DNA from: Exophiala sp. HKRS030
Lineage: Eukaryota > Ascomycota > Eurotiomycetes > Chaetothyriales > Herpotrichiellaceae
Assembly: GCA_023897205.1 (NCBI GenBank)
Contig: JAHWDD010000002.1
Coordinates: 1,612,001-1,676,000 of the forward strand
DNA length: 64,000 bases
Direction of reading: 5' to 3'
The translations under genes were made by a program, and so were the position numbers. Below the pieces are notes generated by a model. The model saw only the letters and a program-made list of their open reading frames with translations. It was not told the DNA's origin and made no database searches. Numbering within the stretch: the first letter of the stretch is position 1; every line of letters begins with the position of its first letter. This document shows, one piece after another, positions 41,651 through 51,564 of this stretch.

Positions 41651-43651
41651 TCACAACCTTGGCTTGTCCTTGAGTTCCAACTCGCGAATGAAAATATCAG
41701 CAGCCTTCTCACCAACCAAGAATGCCGTATTGTTTGTATTGGCACCGACATTCTCCGGCACGATACTCAGGTCGGCGAGTTTCAGGCCTTTGGTTCCATA
41801 TACGCTCAAACTCGCGTCGACGACACCCTTCTTCTCTCGAGGGGCCATCTTGCACGTCCCCAAAGAATGCCAGGTGGTGGAGACCGTTTCGCGGACATGC
41901 TGCTCAATCGCCTTGTCGTCCTCGGCCGAATATTGAATCCTCTTGTTGTCGTCCACCGCCATCGGCCCGTCGGTCTTTTCCACCACTTGTGCCTCTGAAC
42001 CACTTGGGAACTTGGGATGGCTGGAGGCCAATTCGCCGCGGAAGATACCCATGCGTCGGAATATCTCTCTTTGCGTCTTGTACGCCCAGATGTGTTTCTT
42101 GACGTCGATCTCATTGACGTCCTTGAGATAGCCGACGTCGAAATCGATAGGGTCTGTCAAGTCGGGTCCACTGACGTGAATATGGCCCCGAGAGTAAGGG
42201 TAAGCGGTCCAATTCGCCATCGACACGTATTCTGCGTCTCCTGGAAGTGTAGAGTGGTCGCCGAAGAAGCTGCGCCGGGTCAGTTTTTGTCAAGTAAGTT
42301 TCAGAAATTTCCAACAGTCTCACCTCAAATACATGGCAATGATCATGAGTGGCTTGTCCGAAAACTTCTTAAAGTCTCGTTCCCAGGCCCTTTTAAAGTC
42401 GGGCCCGAGTGCCTCGACTTCAGCATCCGTGGGACGGAATTTGCCCGAGGCGTCCATCGAGTTCCAACCCAAGAGCTCGTCTTTGTTCTTGATCATCTCT
42501 TGGACATTGAAGCGGCCGTCGGCAAACGCGTTGATCGTCTCTCGCGGTGACAGGCTGGTGCGATACGCATACAAGGTCAAGTGATGGTCTTGGTAGTCGT
42601 TACCGACACCGGCCAACTCCTCAATCATCGGGACACCGGCACGCTTGACATATTCGGCCTGACCGATGCCAGAGCGTTCGAGAATGAGTGGCGTGGCATT
42701 TGCACCTGTCGAGAGAACAACCATCTTCGTAGCACGAACAACGCGACGCGCTGTTCGACTAGCATCCTCAAACTTGGGGTTTGCTTGGATCACCACGCCA
42801 CCTGCTCTTTTGTTCTCATTGAACAGGACCCTCACAACTTGGTGTTGAACGAGGACGTGAAGATTTGGGTATTGACCACTCTGTAGCTTCGGGTGGATGT
42901 AGCGGTGTGCCGCATCCTGGCGCTTACCGTCAGGTCCAACGTATCGAAGCCAACGCTCCGTGCCATTGTTCGCATCAAGGTTCTGGAGATCTTTGAATTC
43001 AGGATAGCCCAATTTCGCTGCAGCATCGATGAACTCGTTCTCGGCACGTTTGGCTCTGAAGGTACCGCTGGAGACATTGATTGGCCCGTCGTAGCCATGG
43101 TGTTCCCTTTCTCCTCGGCCATGATATGTCTCAAACTGTCCACAAAGTTAAGTTCCTGCGACCTACCGACACACTGGAAGGAGTCATACCTTTTTCAAAA
43201 AGGGGTAAAGGTCATCGGCTGACCATCCCGGCGTCGCCCAAGAAGTAAGGTCACTTTTTGACGCTCTTGTATAGACCATCCAATTGATCGAAGAGCCTCC
43301 ACCTAGAATCCCACCAGACGGTACAATAGGTTCCCTGTCCGCGAGTTGAACCGATTTGTTTCCTTTCCAGAACAATGCTGTCTTGCTATCCGTGAGGATG
43401 TTTCCAGGGAACAAAGCCGGATACACCACTTCGGGCCTCTCATAATTGTTCTGGCCCTGTTCGATGAGCAAGACCCTCAGGTTTGGATCTGCTTCAGCCA
43501 ACCTCGCGGCAACAACACACCCAGCAGTCCCGCCTAGCATTTTGAATGCAAGTCAATGACATGGTGTTATGATGTGGAACATCACCTTACCTCCAGCCAC
43601 AATCACGTCAACATCGTAGAGGTCCCCTGGTAGTTCCGTATACAGTCCCAT
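41651..43651 (-). CDS. GMC oxidoreductase, alcohol (methanol) oxidase-like
   Basis: Four exons on the minus strand: 43591-43651, 43190-43533, 42324-43135, 41651-42269; three introns of 57, 54 and 54 nt, total 611 aa. N-terminal FAD motif VIVAGGGTAGC spans intron 1. GMC signature 1 is ILGGGSSINWMVYTRAS; signature 2 is TGANATPLILERSG. The catalytic His lies in TTWHSLGTC, and the partner Asn in NTNNTAF near the C-terminus. Wording throughout (for example FFGDHSTLPG, YPYSRGHIHVSG) resembles yeast and fungal peroxisomal alcohol oxidase, although the protein is about 50 residues shorter. It ends PRL, at best a weak PTS1, so peroxisomal import is uncertain. Expected reaction: primary alcohol plus O2 to aldehyde plus H2O2. 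Substrate could be methanol, longer alcohols or an aryl alcohol. Confidence 0.9.
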
Positions 43652-45025
43652 GTTCACTCTGAGATCTCAACCTTGCCACAAAAAGTGAATTGTCACCCTA
43701 TTATGGAGGAAATTGGAGCCTATGACTCTTGATTATGGGCGTGGCAGAACAACAAGTGACCAACCTTCCAGGCTCGATCTACTTATAACAAAGGGAGTCC
43801 GGCAGTAGGTCGACATCGTTCTGAGTCCGTTTCCTCTCGGTGATCATCGGCCAGGGTTCCGCTGAGGAGAAAGGCCACACTGTCTTCGGCTTGTACATTT
43901 CTTCGTTAGATACGTGCAAGGGTGGGGAGGCAACCGGACAAATGGCAGCGACCGGATGAGCAGGATCACTCCAAGTCAAGAGGCAGGGTCCTCAAGAACC
44001 TGGAGAGCATAGGCTATCTCCCTCTGCACCAGCATGTCACCTGTGGGACCGTAGCAGGGATAAGGCTGTTGAATCATACCCGGCATGATCAATTGTGATC
44101 CCCCTTTGTCTCTATATTTGTGGATCGTGCTCGTCCTCGTCCACCACCCCGCAGACCCCGCGTGTTTGAATATTAAAGTCCCCTCTCGCGGAGGAACTGA
44201 CTTACGTGGCATTGTCGTCCCTGAGGCGGAACCGCTGCATTGTGTGCAAAGAAGGAAAACAGCTGGGCAAAAGCGCAATGACGTTGGGTGACGTGAGGCT
44301 GGCGCGGGGATCGCTTCGTCAACCGAGGATAAATACCTTCATAGGGAGAAAGGAACTGCTGGATTCGGTGCTTGACAATGCATGAAACTATTCGTTGCAG
44401 AGGGATGGAGTAGCTGATCCACGCGTTTACCGCAGGATGAAAGATACACGGCGTTTCCAGCAAAGAGGAAAAACACTTCATGGCACATGTCAAAGCAGTC
44501 CCCGGCCTAGGAGGGTCGCGGAGAGTCGTTCCTAGGCTGGATGTCAGGGCGAACTCTGATTCAATCACCTACCGTGGTATTTCGAATCATGTTTGTATAT
44601 TGAATCTTTTTTGTGTAGGAGCCTTTGGTAGATATCCCATCCGGGGGATCAGTCGATGAGTGGTTTCCTTTCCCAGAAGAAGAAGAGGTCAGGGAATGAT
44701 ATTGCATTGAATTTGCACAAAAGAATGTGCCTCAACTCAGCTCTTGGGCCGGGACTTCGAGAGAATTCCCGTGCATTTCAGATGTCAAAGAGGTCTAATA
44801 GGCATTTCACACATACCAATATTGGATAGACAACAGATCTTGACCTTGAGGCTGCGATATCAGGTCTCGTAAAAGCGGCAGTGGTAGTTGTTTAAAGTAG
44901 CAAGGTATTTCTTGTGGCTTTAGCGTGCCTCGAGGATCTTCAAGAAGCTGCCGTCAAAAATGTTGCCGAACGAACACAACGACGACAATTGCAAATATTC
45001 CACTGTCCGCAGGCACACCCTCAGT
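43652..45025. other. Intergenic between GMC gene and bL32m gene
   Basis: The GMC promoter lies at the left end. Minus-strand frames at 43779-43979 and 43976-44278 (66 and 100 aa) have gene-like composition (for example GPTGDMLVQREIAYAL) but no recognisable family and no convincing splice link, so they are not called. Confidence 0.4.
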
Positions 45026-45379
45026 ATGGCATCAACGACCGCTGTCCTCAGCAACACTCTCTCTGGCCTTCTTGTCCGGAGAAGCGCAACCACATTCTCC
45101 ACAGCCATTCAATCATGGTCTTCACGGCCCATCCTCTCCGCATCCATCGCGATTCCCTCAATCGCCATTAACATCCCCGGTCTCGTTTCAGATATATGGG
45201 AAGGGATACTGAAAGCAGTCCCCAAAAAGAAGACATCACACATGAAGAAGAGACACCGACAATTGGCAGGAAAGGCTTTGAAGGATGTGAAAGCAGTCAA
45301 TGAGTGCCCTGGTTGTGGACGACCGAAGAAAGCTCATACGTTATGTCCATATTGTGTTGCTGGTAGGCTCAAGAACTGA
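45026..45379 (+). CDS. mrpl32: Mitochondrial ribosomal protein bL32m
   Basis: Single exon, 117 aa from the ATG at 45026; an upstream in-frame extension to 44960 lacks targeting character. The first about 60 residues are a mitochondrial presequence (RRSATTF, Arg/Ser-rich), followed by the core VPKKKTSHMKKRHR, which is the L32 hallmark, and a zinc-binding CPGCGR...CPYC pair near the C-terminus. Component of the large mitochondrial ribosomal subunit; in yeast its maturation by the m-AAA protease controls ribosome assembly. Gene organisation is simple, with no intron in the coding part. Confidence 0.93.
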   Translation: MASTTAVLSNTLSGLLVRRSATTFSTAIQSWSSRPILSASIAIPSIAINIPGLVSDIWEGILKAVPKKKTSHMKKRHRQLAGKALKDVKAVNECPGCGRPKKAHTLCPYCVAGRLKN

Positions 45380-46209
45380 ACAACTCTGGTACCTGCTAAT
45401 AGTCCGGTTTAGAGATATATGACAGCTGGAATACTCGAGACGCCCAAGAAAAAGAAATGGCCACGCAGAGTAAATCATAAGAACGTCCGGTCCTCGACCC
45501 GACCAAAGGAGAAGACTTTGTGGATGATACCCATCTCTTCGGTGACGAGCGCCATACCGGTCTTTCGGCGGAGAATGTAGGATAGGAAAATCCTCAGTTC
45601 CGCCGCCCTCTCCTACGGCGCATTCAATATCTGCAGTGATCATCGACGACCCATTGATGTATTCAAATACTTTCCAAGACGGGAATTAGGCCATTGTGTC
45701 ATACCTGGGACAGATTGTTTGTAGCAAGTGGCAACACAGTCGAGCGACCTGACCAGGTTTTGGGAGAAACTCGAGCAGAAAGAGTTCAGGCAAGGCCCGC
45801 TGTAGCAACCGGATGTTGCAGTAGAAGGAACCATAATCTATATTGGCCCAGGAGACTTCATATCCTGAAGCCAAATACCTCTGAGGCGAATTGCTAGAGG
45901 TCAAGTCACTCGCGAGCGGATGACAACGATAAACATGTACAAATACAATGTTCTGTGTAATTTAGGTCAACTTTCACGACAAATACCAAAGCAATTGCTT
46001 TTTAATAATTTACATTTCTCTGCTACATTCATCTGATTCTGTTTTACAGGAAAAGTATGCTCGCTTGCTCAGGAATGATTATCTGCCCACCTGCTCCCAT
46101 CATGTGTAGAATATGCCTTATAAATTCACGAACCATCAACATCCATTTTTGCTCTTTGGTGGTCGTCATCTATCGTTGTTGCCCCGATTTCCTCGTTTCT
46201 GAGCCTTCT
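45380..46209. other. Region with an uncertain minus-strand coding remnant
   Basis: A minus-strand segment from about 45897 down to 45475 contains two gene-like stretches that can be joined by a GTATGA...AG intron (about 45640-45735). The stretches are ASGYEVSWANIDYGSFYC and, after the join, AAELRIFLSYILRRKTG. There is no in-frame ATG in the first part. It may be a small unknown gene with a missed first exon, a degenerate gene, or chance. The rest of the region is AT-rich spacer. Confidence 0.3.
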
Positions 46210-46863
46210 TTACTCTCGGCTCTTGGCTAAATCGTGCTGAGCCTGCGCAGTTGGTCCACCTAGCAAAGGTTTCTCCATGCTGCTGACCTTGGTTTCTCCC
46301 TTGGTGATATCGTGCAAGACCTCAGCATTAATAGGCTCCCCGGTATGCTTTTGGGCTTGTGCAGTAGGCCCCCCTCTCACAGGCTGATCGCGTCCAGTGA
46401 TCTCACTCTCGGCTTTGCGGATGTTGGAGATTGTATCGCCATGGAGAACACCATCGGTTGTAGAAGATGTCTCCCTATGGGGGCCAGTCCTACTTCCTTG
46501 TTTGGCTTTGGTCAGGATGGACTGGGCAGCGGCGGTGGGACCGCCCTTGACGCGTTCCCCAACGACATTCTTCTCGCCTGCTGTGATGGAGGAGATGGTG
46601 TCGGAGTTGAGAGGTTCGCCAGCATGAGATTGTGCCTGTGCAGTGAGACCAGATTTAGCAGGGCTAACAGAGCCAGTGAGTTCCTTTTCCTTTTGGGTAA
46701 TCGTAGAGATGGTCTCGGAGTCCAGCTTTGGCTGGTTGGTCGAAGCCATTCTGCGTGATCTGATGGAACACGATTTCAGTGGCGAGTAACTGGCTGCACC
46801 GGACAATCTCGAGGAAATTCTTGAGATTGAGGAAGGCAGAAGAATAGTTCGAGTAACAGACAT
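46210..46863 (-). CDS. Seed-maturation-protein (SMP/LEA-like) repeat protein
   Basis: Single exon, 217 aa, start codon at 46861-46863. The first about 38 residues (RTILLPSSISRISSRLSG, RSRRMA) are rich in Arg/Ser and free of acids, like a mitochondrial presequence; an internal Met at about 39 (MASTNQPK) would give a cytosolic form. The remainder has repeated SMP-type units built on DTISxITxxE and GGPTAQAQ, at about 47-75, 83-112, 140-172 and 178-213. SMP domains are known from plant late-embryogenesis-abundant proteins of the seed and occur in fungi; a desiccation or stress-protection role is inferred. Hydrophilic, no membrane segment. Confidence 0.85.
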   Translation of the reverse strand: MSVTRTILLPSSISRISSRLSGAASYSPLKSCSIRSRRMASTNQPKLDSETISTITQKEKELTGSVSPAKSGLTAQAQSHAGEPLNSDTISSITAGEKNVVGERVKGGPTAAAQSILTKAKQGSRTGPHRETSSTTDGVLHGDTISNIRKAESEITGRDQPVRGGPTAQAQKHTGEPINAEVLHDITKGETKVSSMEKPLLGGPTAQAQHDLAKSRE

Positions 46864-47593
46864 TTCAAGGTCTTTCAGAGACGGAGCACTTTCCTTGCTC
46901 GGTTGTGTTTTGATTTTGATGTCAGAATGATTCAGAGCAATGAAATCAGTTTGGTAAATTCCTCCGATTCAATCAAGACTTTGAGAAGCCCTTGGAAAGG
47001 TGTGAATAGAGCATATCAAACATGAGAACCTACAAGCGCTGTGCTTTATACACACGGGTCAGAGCCTGTTAACATGGAATTGTAGACGTCAACAAGCAAC
47101 ATAGTTTTATGGGGTCGATGTTAGTCGATGGGACAATATATGATGCCATCTGGTACTCGTTCCTTGCATTGGCTTGCTTTTCGGTTCGAGAGAACCATCG
47201 ATGAGCACAAGACTTTTCCAGATGTGCATGGAGGGTGTCTCCTACCTTGCAGGGTCTGTGGTCGCCGTGGCATAGAGCGTCTAGCCCTGTGACAATATTG
47301 ACACATGTATATTCAGGCATGGGGGACTCCCACCAGGGACATGCTGTAATGTTCAATCGAGATATTGACACTGTACTCTGTAAGAAATTCTTCCTGACAA
47401 TCAATTTAAATGTCCATAATGCCCTGAAAATGACGTCATTTCAATATTTTTGTGACATCTGGCACGACTTTGACCGCAGTGTCGATTTGATGTTGTTGAA
47501 GATGCGATGACAGTCCTTTCAACGTCTTGAATTAGACGCGCCTAAGAACAAGCATCACCTATGCTCCTAGGAGATGAATTTTCTTGAGTTAAG
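46864..47593. other. Divergent promoter region, SMP-like protein / Ski8
   Basis: Head-to-head genes. Small frames at 47069-47404 have no supported content. Confidence 0.5.
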
Positions 47594-48707
47594 ATGGTGG
47601 GTTCAGAGACTCTCCATCTCACAATCCGTCGCGATTAACGCCCCGCGCAGTCGAAGCAATATCTCTCTCAGCACACAATAGATGATGGTAAGTCTCCGCA
47701 GAACGTCTTAGTGTCTACTGACACAAAGTAGCGCACACCACCGACGTCTTTTCCTTGGCCGTGACCACGTCTCAGATCCTCAGCGGATCGGGTGAGCCGT
47801 CAATCAAAGTTCATTCAACAGTGGAAGAGGACTTCCCCATAGCCCAAGTCTTGAAAGATGCTCACAGAGTCGGTTGCCACCATATTGTCACAAGCACGTC
47901 TGGCACGAGGGCCGTAAGCGTTGGCTTCGACGGGAAAGTCAAGGTATGGAGGTATGAAGAGGGCATCTGGAAAGAAGATGGCGAGATCCCAAACGAAGGA
48001 CCAAGAAAAGGTGGACACGTTTGGGCCGTGGCGTTGTCTAGCGATGGGCAATATCTTGCCGGTACAACACAAGACGGACGTGCCAACGTGTGGGACTTGG
48101 ACAAGGGCAAGGAGAAGATCCGGGAATTCGAGACCAAGGGCAGTTTCGGTCTCTCCGTTGATATGGTATGACTTCTGGGCTCACCCCTCTACACGATTGG
48201 AAAAAACTGATGTTTCGGGTCTAGTCCCCCGATGGACGATTCATAGCCAGCGGTCACGAGTCGGGCAACATCTATGTCTTCTCTACAGCTACATCACGCC
48301 TGCTACATTCACTTCCTGGGCTCATCAAACCCGTCCGATCGGTAAAGTTCTCTCCAGGCTCGACGCTTCTTGCCGCTGCCGGGGATGGACGTGTCGTATC
48401 TCTGTATGATCCCACCTCAGGTGAACAAGTCGCCAATCTCAGCGGACATGCGGCTTGGATTACCAGTCTTGACTGGAGCCATACTGGTCAATACCTCCTT
48501 AGTGGAAGCCTGGATGGAAAGGTCAAAGTCTGGGACATCGAACGAAGAACATGTGTAGCCACTCATAGTGAGAGTGACAAAGGTCTATGGTGTGTCAAGT
48601 GGTTGCCCAAGGACACAACCGCCATATCAACGCACAAAGCAGAACGTTTTGCCACGTCAGGAAGCAACAGGGCGATTGCAATCTACCGAGAAGCAACCGG
48701 AGGCTAA
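47594..48707 (+). CDS. ski8: Ski8, WD40 subunit of the Ski complex
   Basis: Four coding exons: 47594-47596 (the ATG alone), 47651-47687, 47732-48165, 48225-48707, about 318 aa. The ATG is followed immediately by a GTGGGT donor; exon 2 begins SKQYLSQHTIDDAHT, the conserved Ski8 N-terminus, and this continuity is the main reason for the one-codon exon. Intron 2 is only 44 nt, with CTGAC nine bases before its AG. The body is a WD40 beta-propeller of seven blades (for example GFDGKVKVW, SLDGKVKVWD) and ends AIYREATGG, as in other Ski8 proteins. Ski8 with Ski2 and Ski3 feeds RNA to the cytoplasmic exosome for 3'-5' mRNA decay; some Ski8 also act in meiotic recombination. Confidence 0.9.
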
Positions 48708-50078
48708 ATTCAATCATGGAAATCCTACTCCGTACACTTAGCTCATATCCGGGACAGCACAAAGCCGCGTCCTCTCAAAGCGCACCGGGGAACTTTATTG
48801 GAAGATGAATGGCCTATCGTACTGCAAGTATCAGGGCAATGGCGTACAACGCTATCTCGACCTTATGAGGGAGCAGTAGCTTGATTCATGGTATCAAGAT
48901 CAGTACAGCTGTTAGGACTACGACTATGATGAGACAGGAAGTTGGGGATATACGTATGCCCACACTTTCAGCACTCTTTTCACAAGGTGTTTCACGGCCG
49001 TCCGAATTGACTGGAACATCAAGACTAGTAGCTGGAATGTATCTCCTCAGAGAGGACCCATGCCCACAAAGCCTGTAAAAAGGCTAGAGATAGGGTGAAA
49101 CAAGATAGAGAACGAAGGATTCTCAAGACCTTCTTCTAAATTTTCTTTCGGCATAATTTTGACAACAACCATCACGGTGTATAGATGGATGAAGCTTCGA
49201 AAGTGCCTGTGACAAGGTAATGTGTTTACGAGTTATAGCATTGTTCGCTTTCGGCCGGATGTCTGGTGCTGAAAAGGAAGACGACATCTGCCATGTTAGT
49301 AATTTCCAAAAGGAGCACGTTCAGAGCATTTCGATAGCGAAAATCAAACTACCACTGATCATCAAAGTCAAGTGTCCAAGATCCAGGAGACCAGATCGTT
49401 TGCTTGCCAAAATCATTCAAAGAATAAATGTGTAAGCCACAAGCGAACCCGTACCACCATAATCTCACGCATACGCAATCCAAATGGAGAGCACAGCAGA
49501 GCAGGCGGACAGGATTAGAAGGGCTACTCCATTTAGGTCCATGGAGAATATGTAATAGCCACAGAGAATTTCAAGGCAATAACAAGGGTATATTGAGGAC
49601 CAAATTAATAACTTGAAGAAAGGAGAAAGGAAGCAGAAACGCGAAGCGAGAAAAGTTTTAGGTGTTTGAAGAATGTTGTCTTGGCATCGTAGATGTCTTG
49701 ATCGACCGTATGAAAGAAACGAGGTCCTATGATCCGCTGGAGTAAATGAACACCAAGCGCATTCTGCCGACGCCCTTTCGGAAACATCAACTCACTCATT
49801 GCATCACATACCTTTGTCCAACTCGCATTCAACTGGTTGAGACGCCTAGATACAGGATACACCGGCTTCGGTCATATTGGCGTCGTATGTCCGATATCTG
49901 CCTGTCGAAAGCAAAATGAAGTATGATCAGGGTCCGATAAGATGCGTAATAACCTCCTTCTGGGTACTTAACAAGCATTAAGCTCGAGTATCCGCGTCTG
50001 CCGTATCCATTTCTATACTCTCTTTCTCCCTCATCGATTTGGTGTGATACGAGTGCTCTCTGTTTCTTTTTTTTCGCG
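48708..50078. other. Intergenic, Ski8 3' end to aminotransferase promoter
   Basis: Holds TACTCCGTA at 48726-48734, just after the ski8 stop. A minus-strand frame at 49605-49862 has a donor-like GTATGT after LNQLNASWTK and could be part of a tiny spliced gene, but start and end were not found. Nothing else supported. Confidence 0.4.
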
Positions 50079-51254
50079 ATGCCTCGCCATCGACCTCGTC
50101 GCCTGCAGCATATACAGGGTATTGGAGTCGATCAAATGGGCAATCTTGCTGATGCCTCTGACTCGGACTACCTCCGCCTCGAAAATCTTGACGTCGATTT
50201 ACCCCCGGATAAAGAGGCTCTCGAATATACCGAGTGTGCCATCCATAGAGATGAGTTCAACAGTTATCTGCCCTTCACGGGACAAAGCCGCCTGCGCGAC
50301 GTGGCGGCCAAGCATGTGTCCCAGCTATCCGGGGTGGAATATGTTGGAGATCGCAACTGTGTTATATCCGCTGGTGGTCTCTCCGGCATCCTCAATGTGC
50401 TCCTAGCCACGATCGAGGAAGGTGACGAGGTCATCATGACAGACCCGACTTACCGTGGACTGATCAACCGTGTTCTTCTCGCTGGGGGCGTGCCAAAGCT
50501 CGTTCCCTTCACCTTCCACCCTGGGAATGAGTGGAAATTAGATCTCAACGCGCTGCGGTCTGCCGTTACCGAGAAAACCGCAGCTATGTTGCTCATGTCG
50601 CCATCGATGCCAAGTGGCGGCTATTTGAACCAGGAAGACTGGGGCCTAGTCTCGGAGTTATGTGTTTCAAGCGACCTTCTCCTGATCCTGGATGCAGCCA
50701 TGGAAAGACTCGTCTTCGACAGGCGTCCTGTTATCTCGCCTGCTGGCTTGCCGGGCATGGCGGAACGAACCATTATTGTCGGATCTTCTGCAAAAGAATT
50801 GAGGATGATCGGGTGGCGAGTTGGCTGGATCGTTGGCCCGGAAGATCTCATGAAGGATATTGCTGCCGTGTCGATGGCCAACGTCGTTGTTCCTGTGGGA
50901 ATCGCGCAAGAAGCCGTCGCGATTGCCCTAGAGAAGTCGTCCGCGTCATCCATGCCCCTGGCAGAATACGTCGACGAGCTTCAAGCCCGGCGAGATTTGA
51001 TCCTGTCAGAACTGGCTGGTCTCCCAGTGGGTGTGCCCAGTGGGGGTTGGAGTCTTTTGTTACGAGTCAGTGACTTTGGAATCGATGGCGCTACAGCTTC
51101 AAAACGACTCCTGGGCCAAGGGGTTTGTGCGACCTCGATGGATGGATGGGGAGATGTCCATGGCCGTCAATATGTCCGATTTGTCTTTTCTAACGAGCCT
51201 CTGCATCGATTAAAAGGTCTGGGCCAAAAGGTTCGACGGGCTTTAGAGAGCTAA
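50079..51254 (+). CDS. PLP-dependent aminotransferase, class I/II, atypical pocket
   Basis: Single exon, 391 aa, fold type I. The Schiff-base lysine is K239 in GSSAKELRMIGWRVGW, with the carboxylate-binding Arg likely in the last 40 residues (QYVRFVFS). D205 in ILDAAMERLVFD is in the position of the aspartate that binds the pyridine nitrogen. Two usual pocket residues differ: the NPTG motif reads MPSG (177-180), and the tyrosine two to three residues after D205 is Met. These may be family traits or signs of altered chemistry. No targeting signal. The gene follows ski8 in the same orientation and precedes the convergent methyltransferase gene. Substrate unknown. Confidence 0.88.
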   Translation: MPRHRPRRLQHIQGIGVDQMGNLADASDSDYLRLENLDVDLPPDKEALEYTECAIHRDEFNSYLPFTGQSRLRDVAAKHVSQLSGVEYVGDRNCVISAGGLSGILNVLLATIEEGDEVIMTDPTYRGLINRVLLAGGVPKLVPFTFHPGNEWKLDLNALRSAVTEKTAAMLLMSPSMPSGGYLNQEDWGLVSELCVSSDLLLILDAAMERLVFDRRPVISPAGLPGMAERTIIVGSSAKELRMIGWRVGWIVGPEDLMKDIAAVSMANVVVPVGIAQEAVAIALEKSSASSMPLAEYVDELQARRDLILSELAGLPVGVPSGGWSLLLRVSDFGIDGATASKRLLGQGVCATSMDGWGDVHGRQYVRFVFSNEPLHRLKGLGQKVRRALES

Positions 51255-51564
51255 AGGAGCGTCGGAAAGAGCACAATTTGCCCTACAAAATGTTAAAGTC
51301 GACTAACATGGACCTCGGCGTCAGGATTTCGACCCAACTTGTCATGTTCTCAGTTTTTGGTGGTTTTTGTTGCTTTCTTACAGTAGGGAGAACGGAAATA
51401 CTCATTTGTAAGTTTGGAGCTGCTTAACCAACATCTATCGATTGATTCTACCATCGGGCAATCTATGCTGGTCTATCTAAGCTTTGATTACACTCTATCT
51501 GAATGTTCCCTATTCTATCCGGCTATCTTGGTCTATTTTTCATGTACAATTATGTGCAAAGAAC
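51255..51564. other. Short convergent intergenic region
   Basis: 310 bp between the aminotransferase and methyltransferase 3' ends. No feature seen. Confidence 0.5.
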
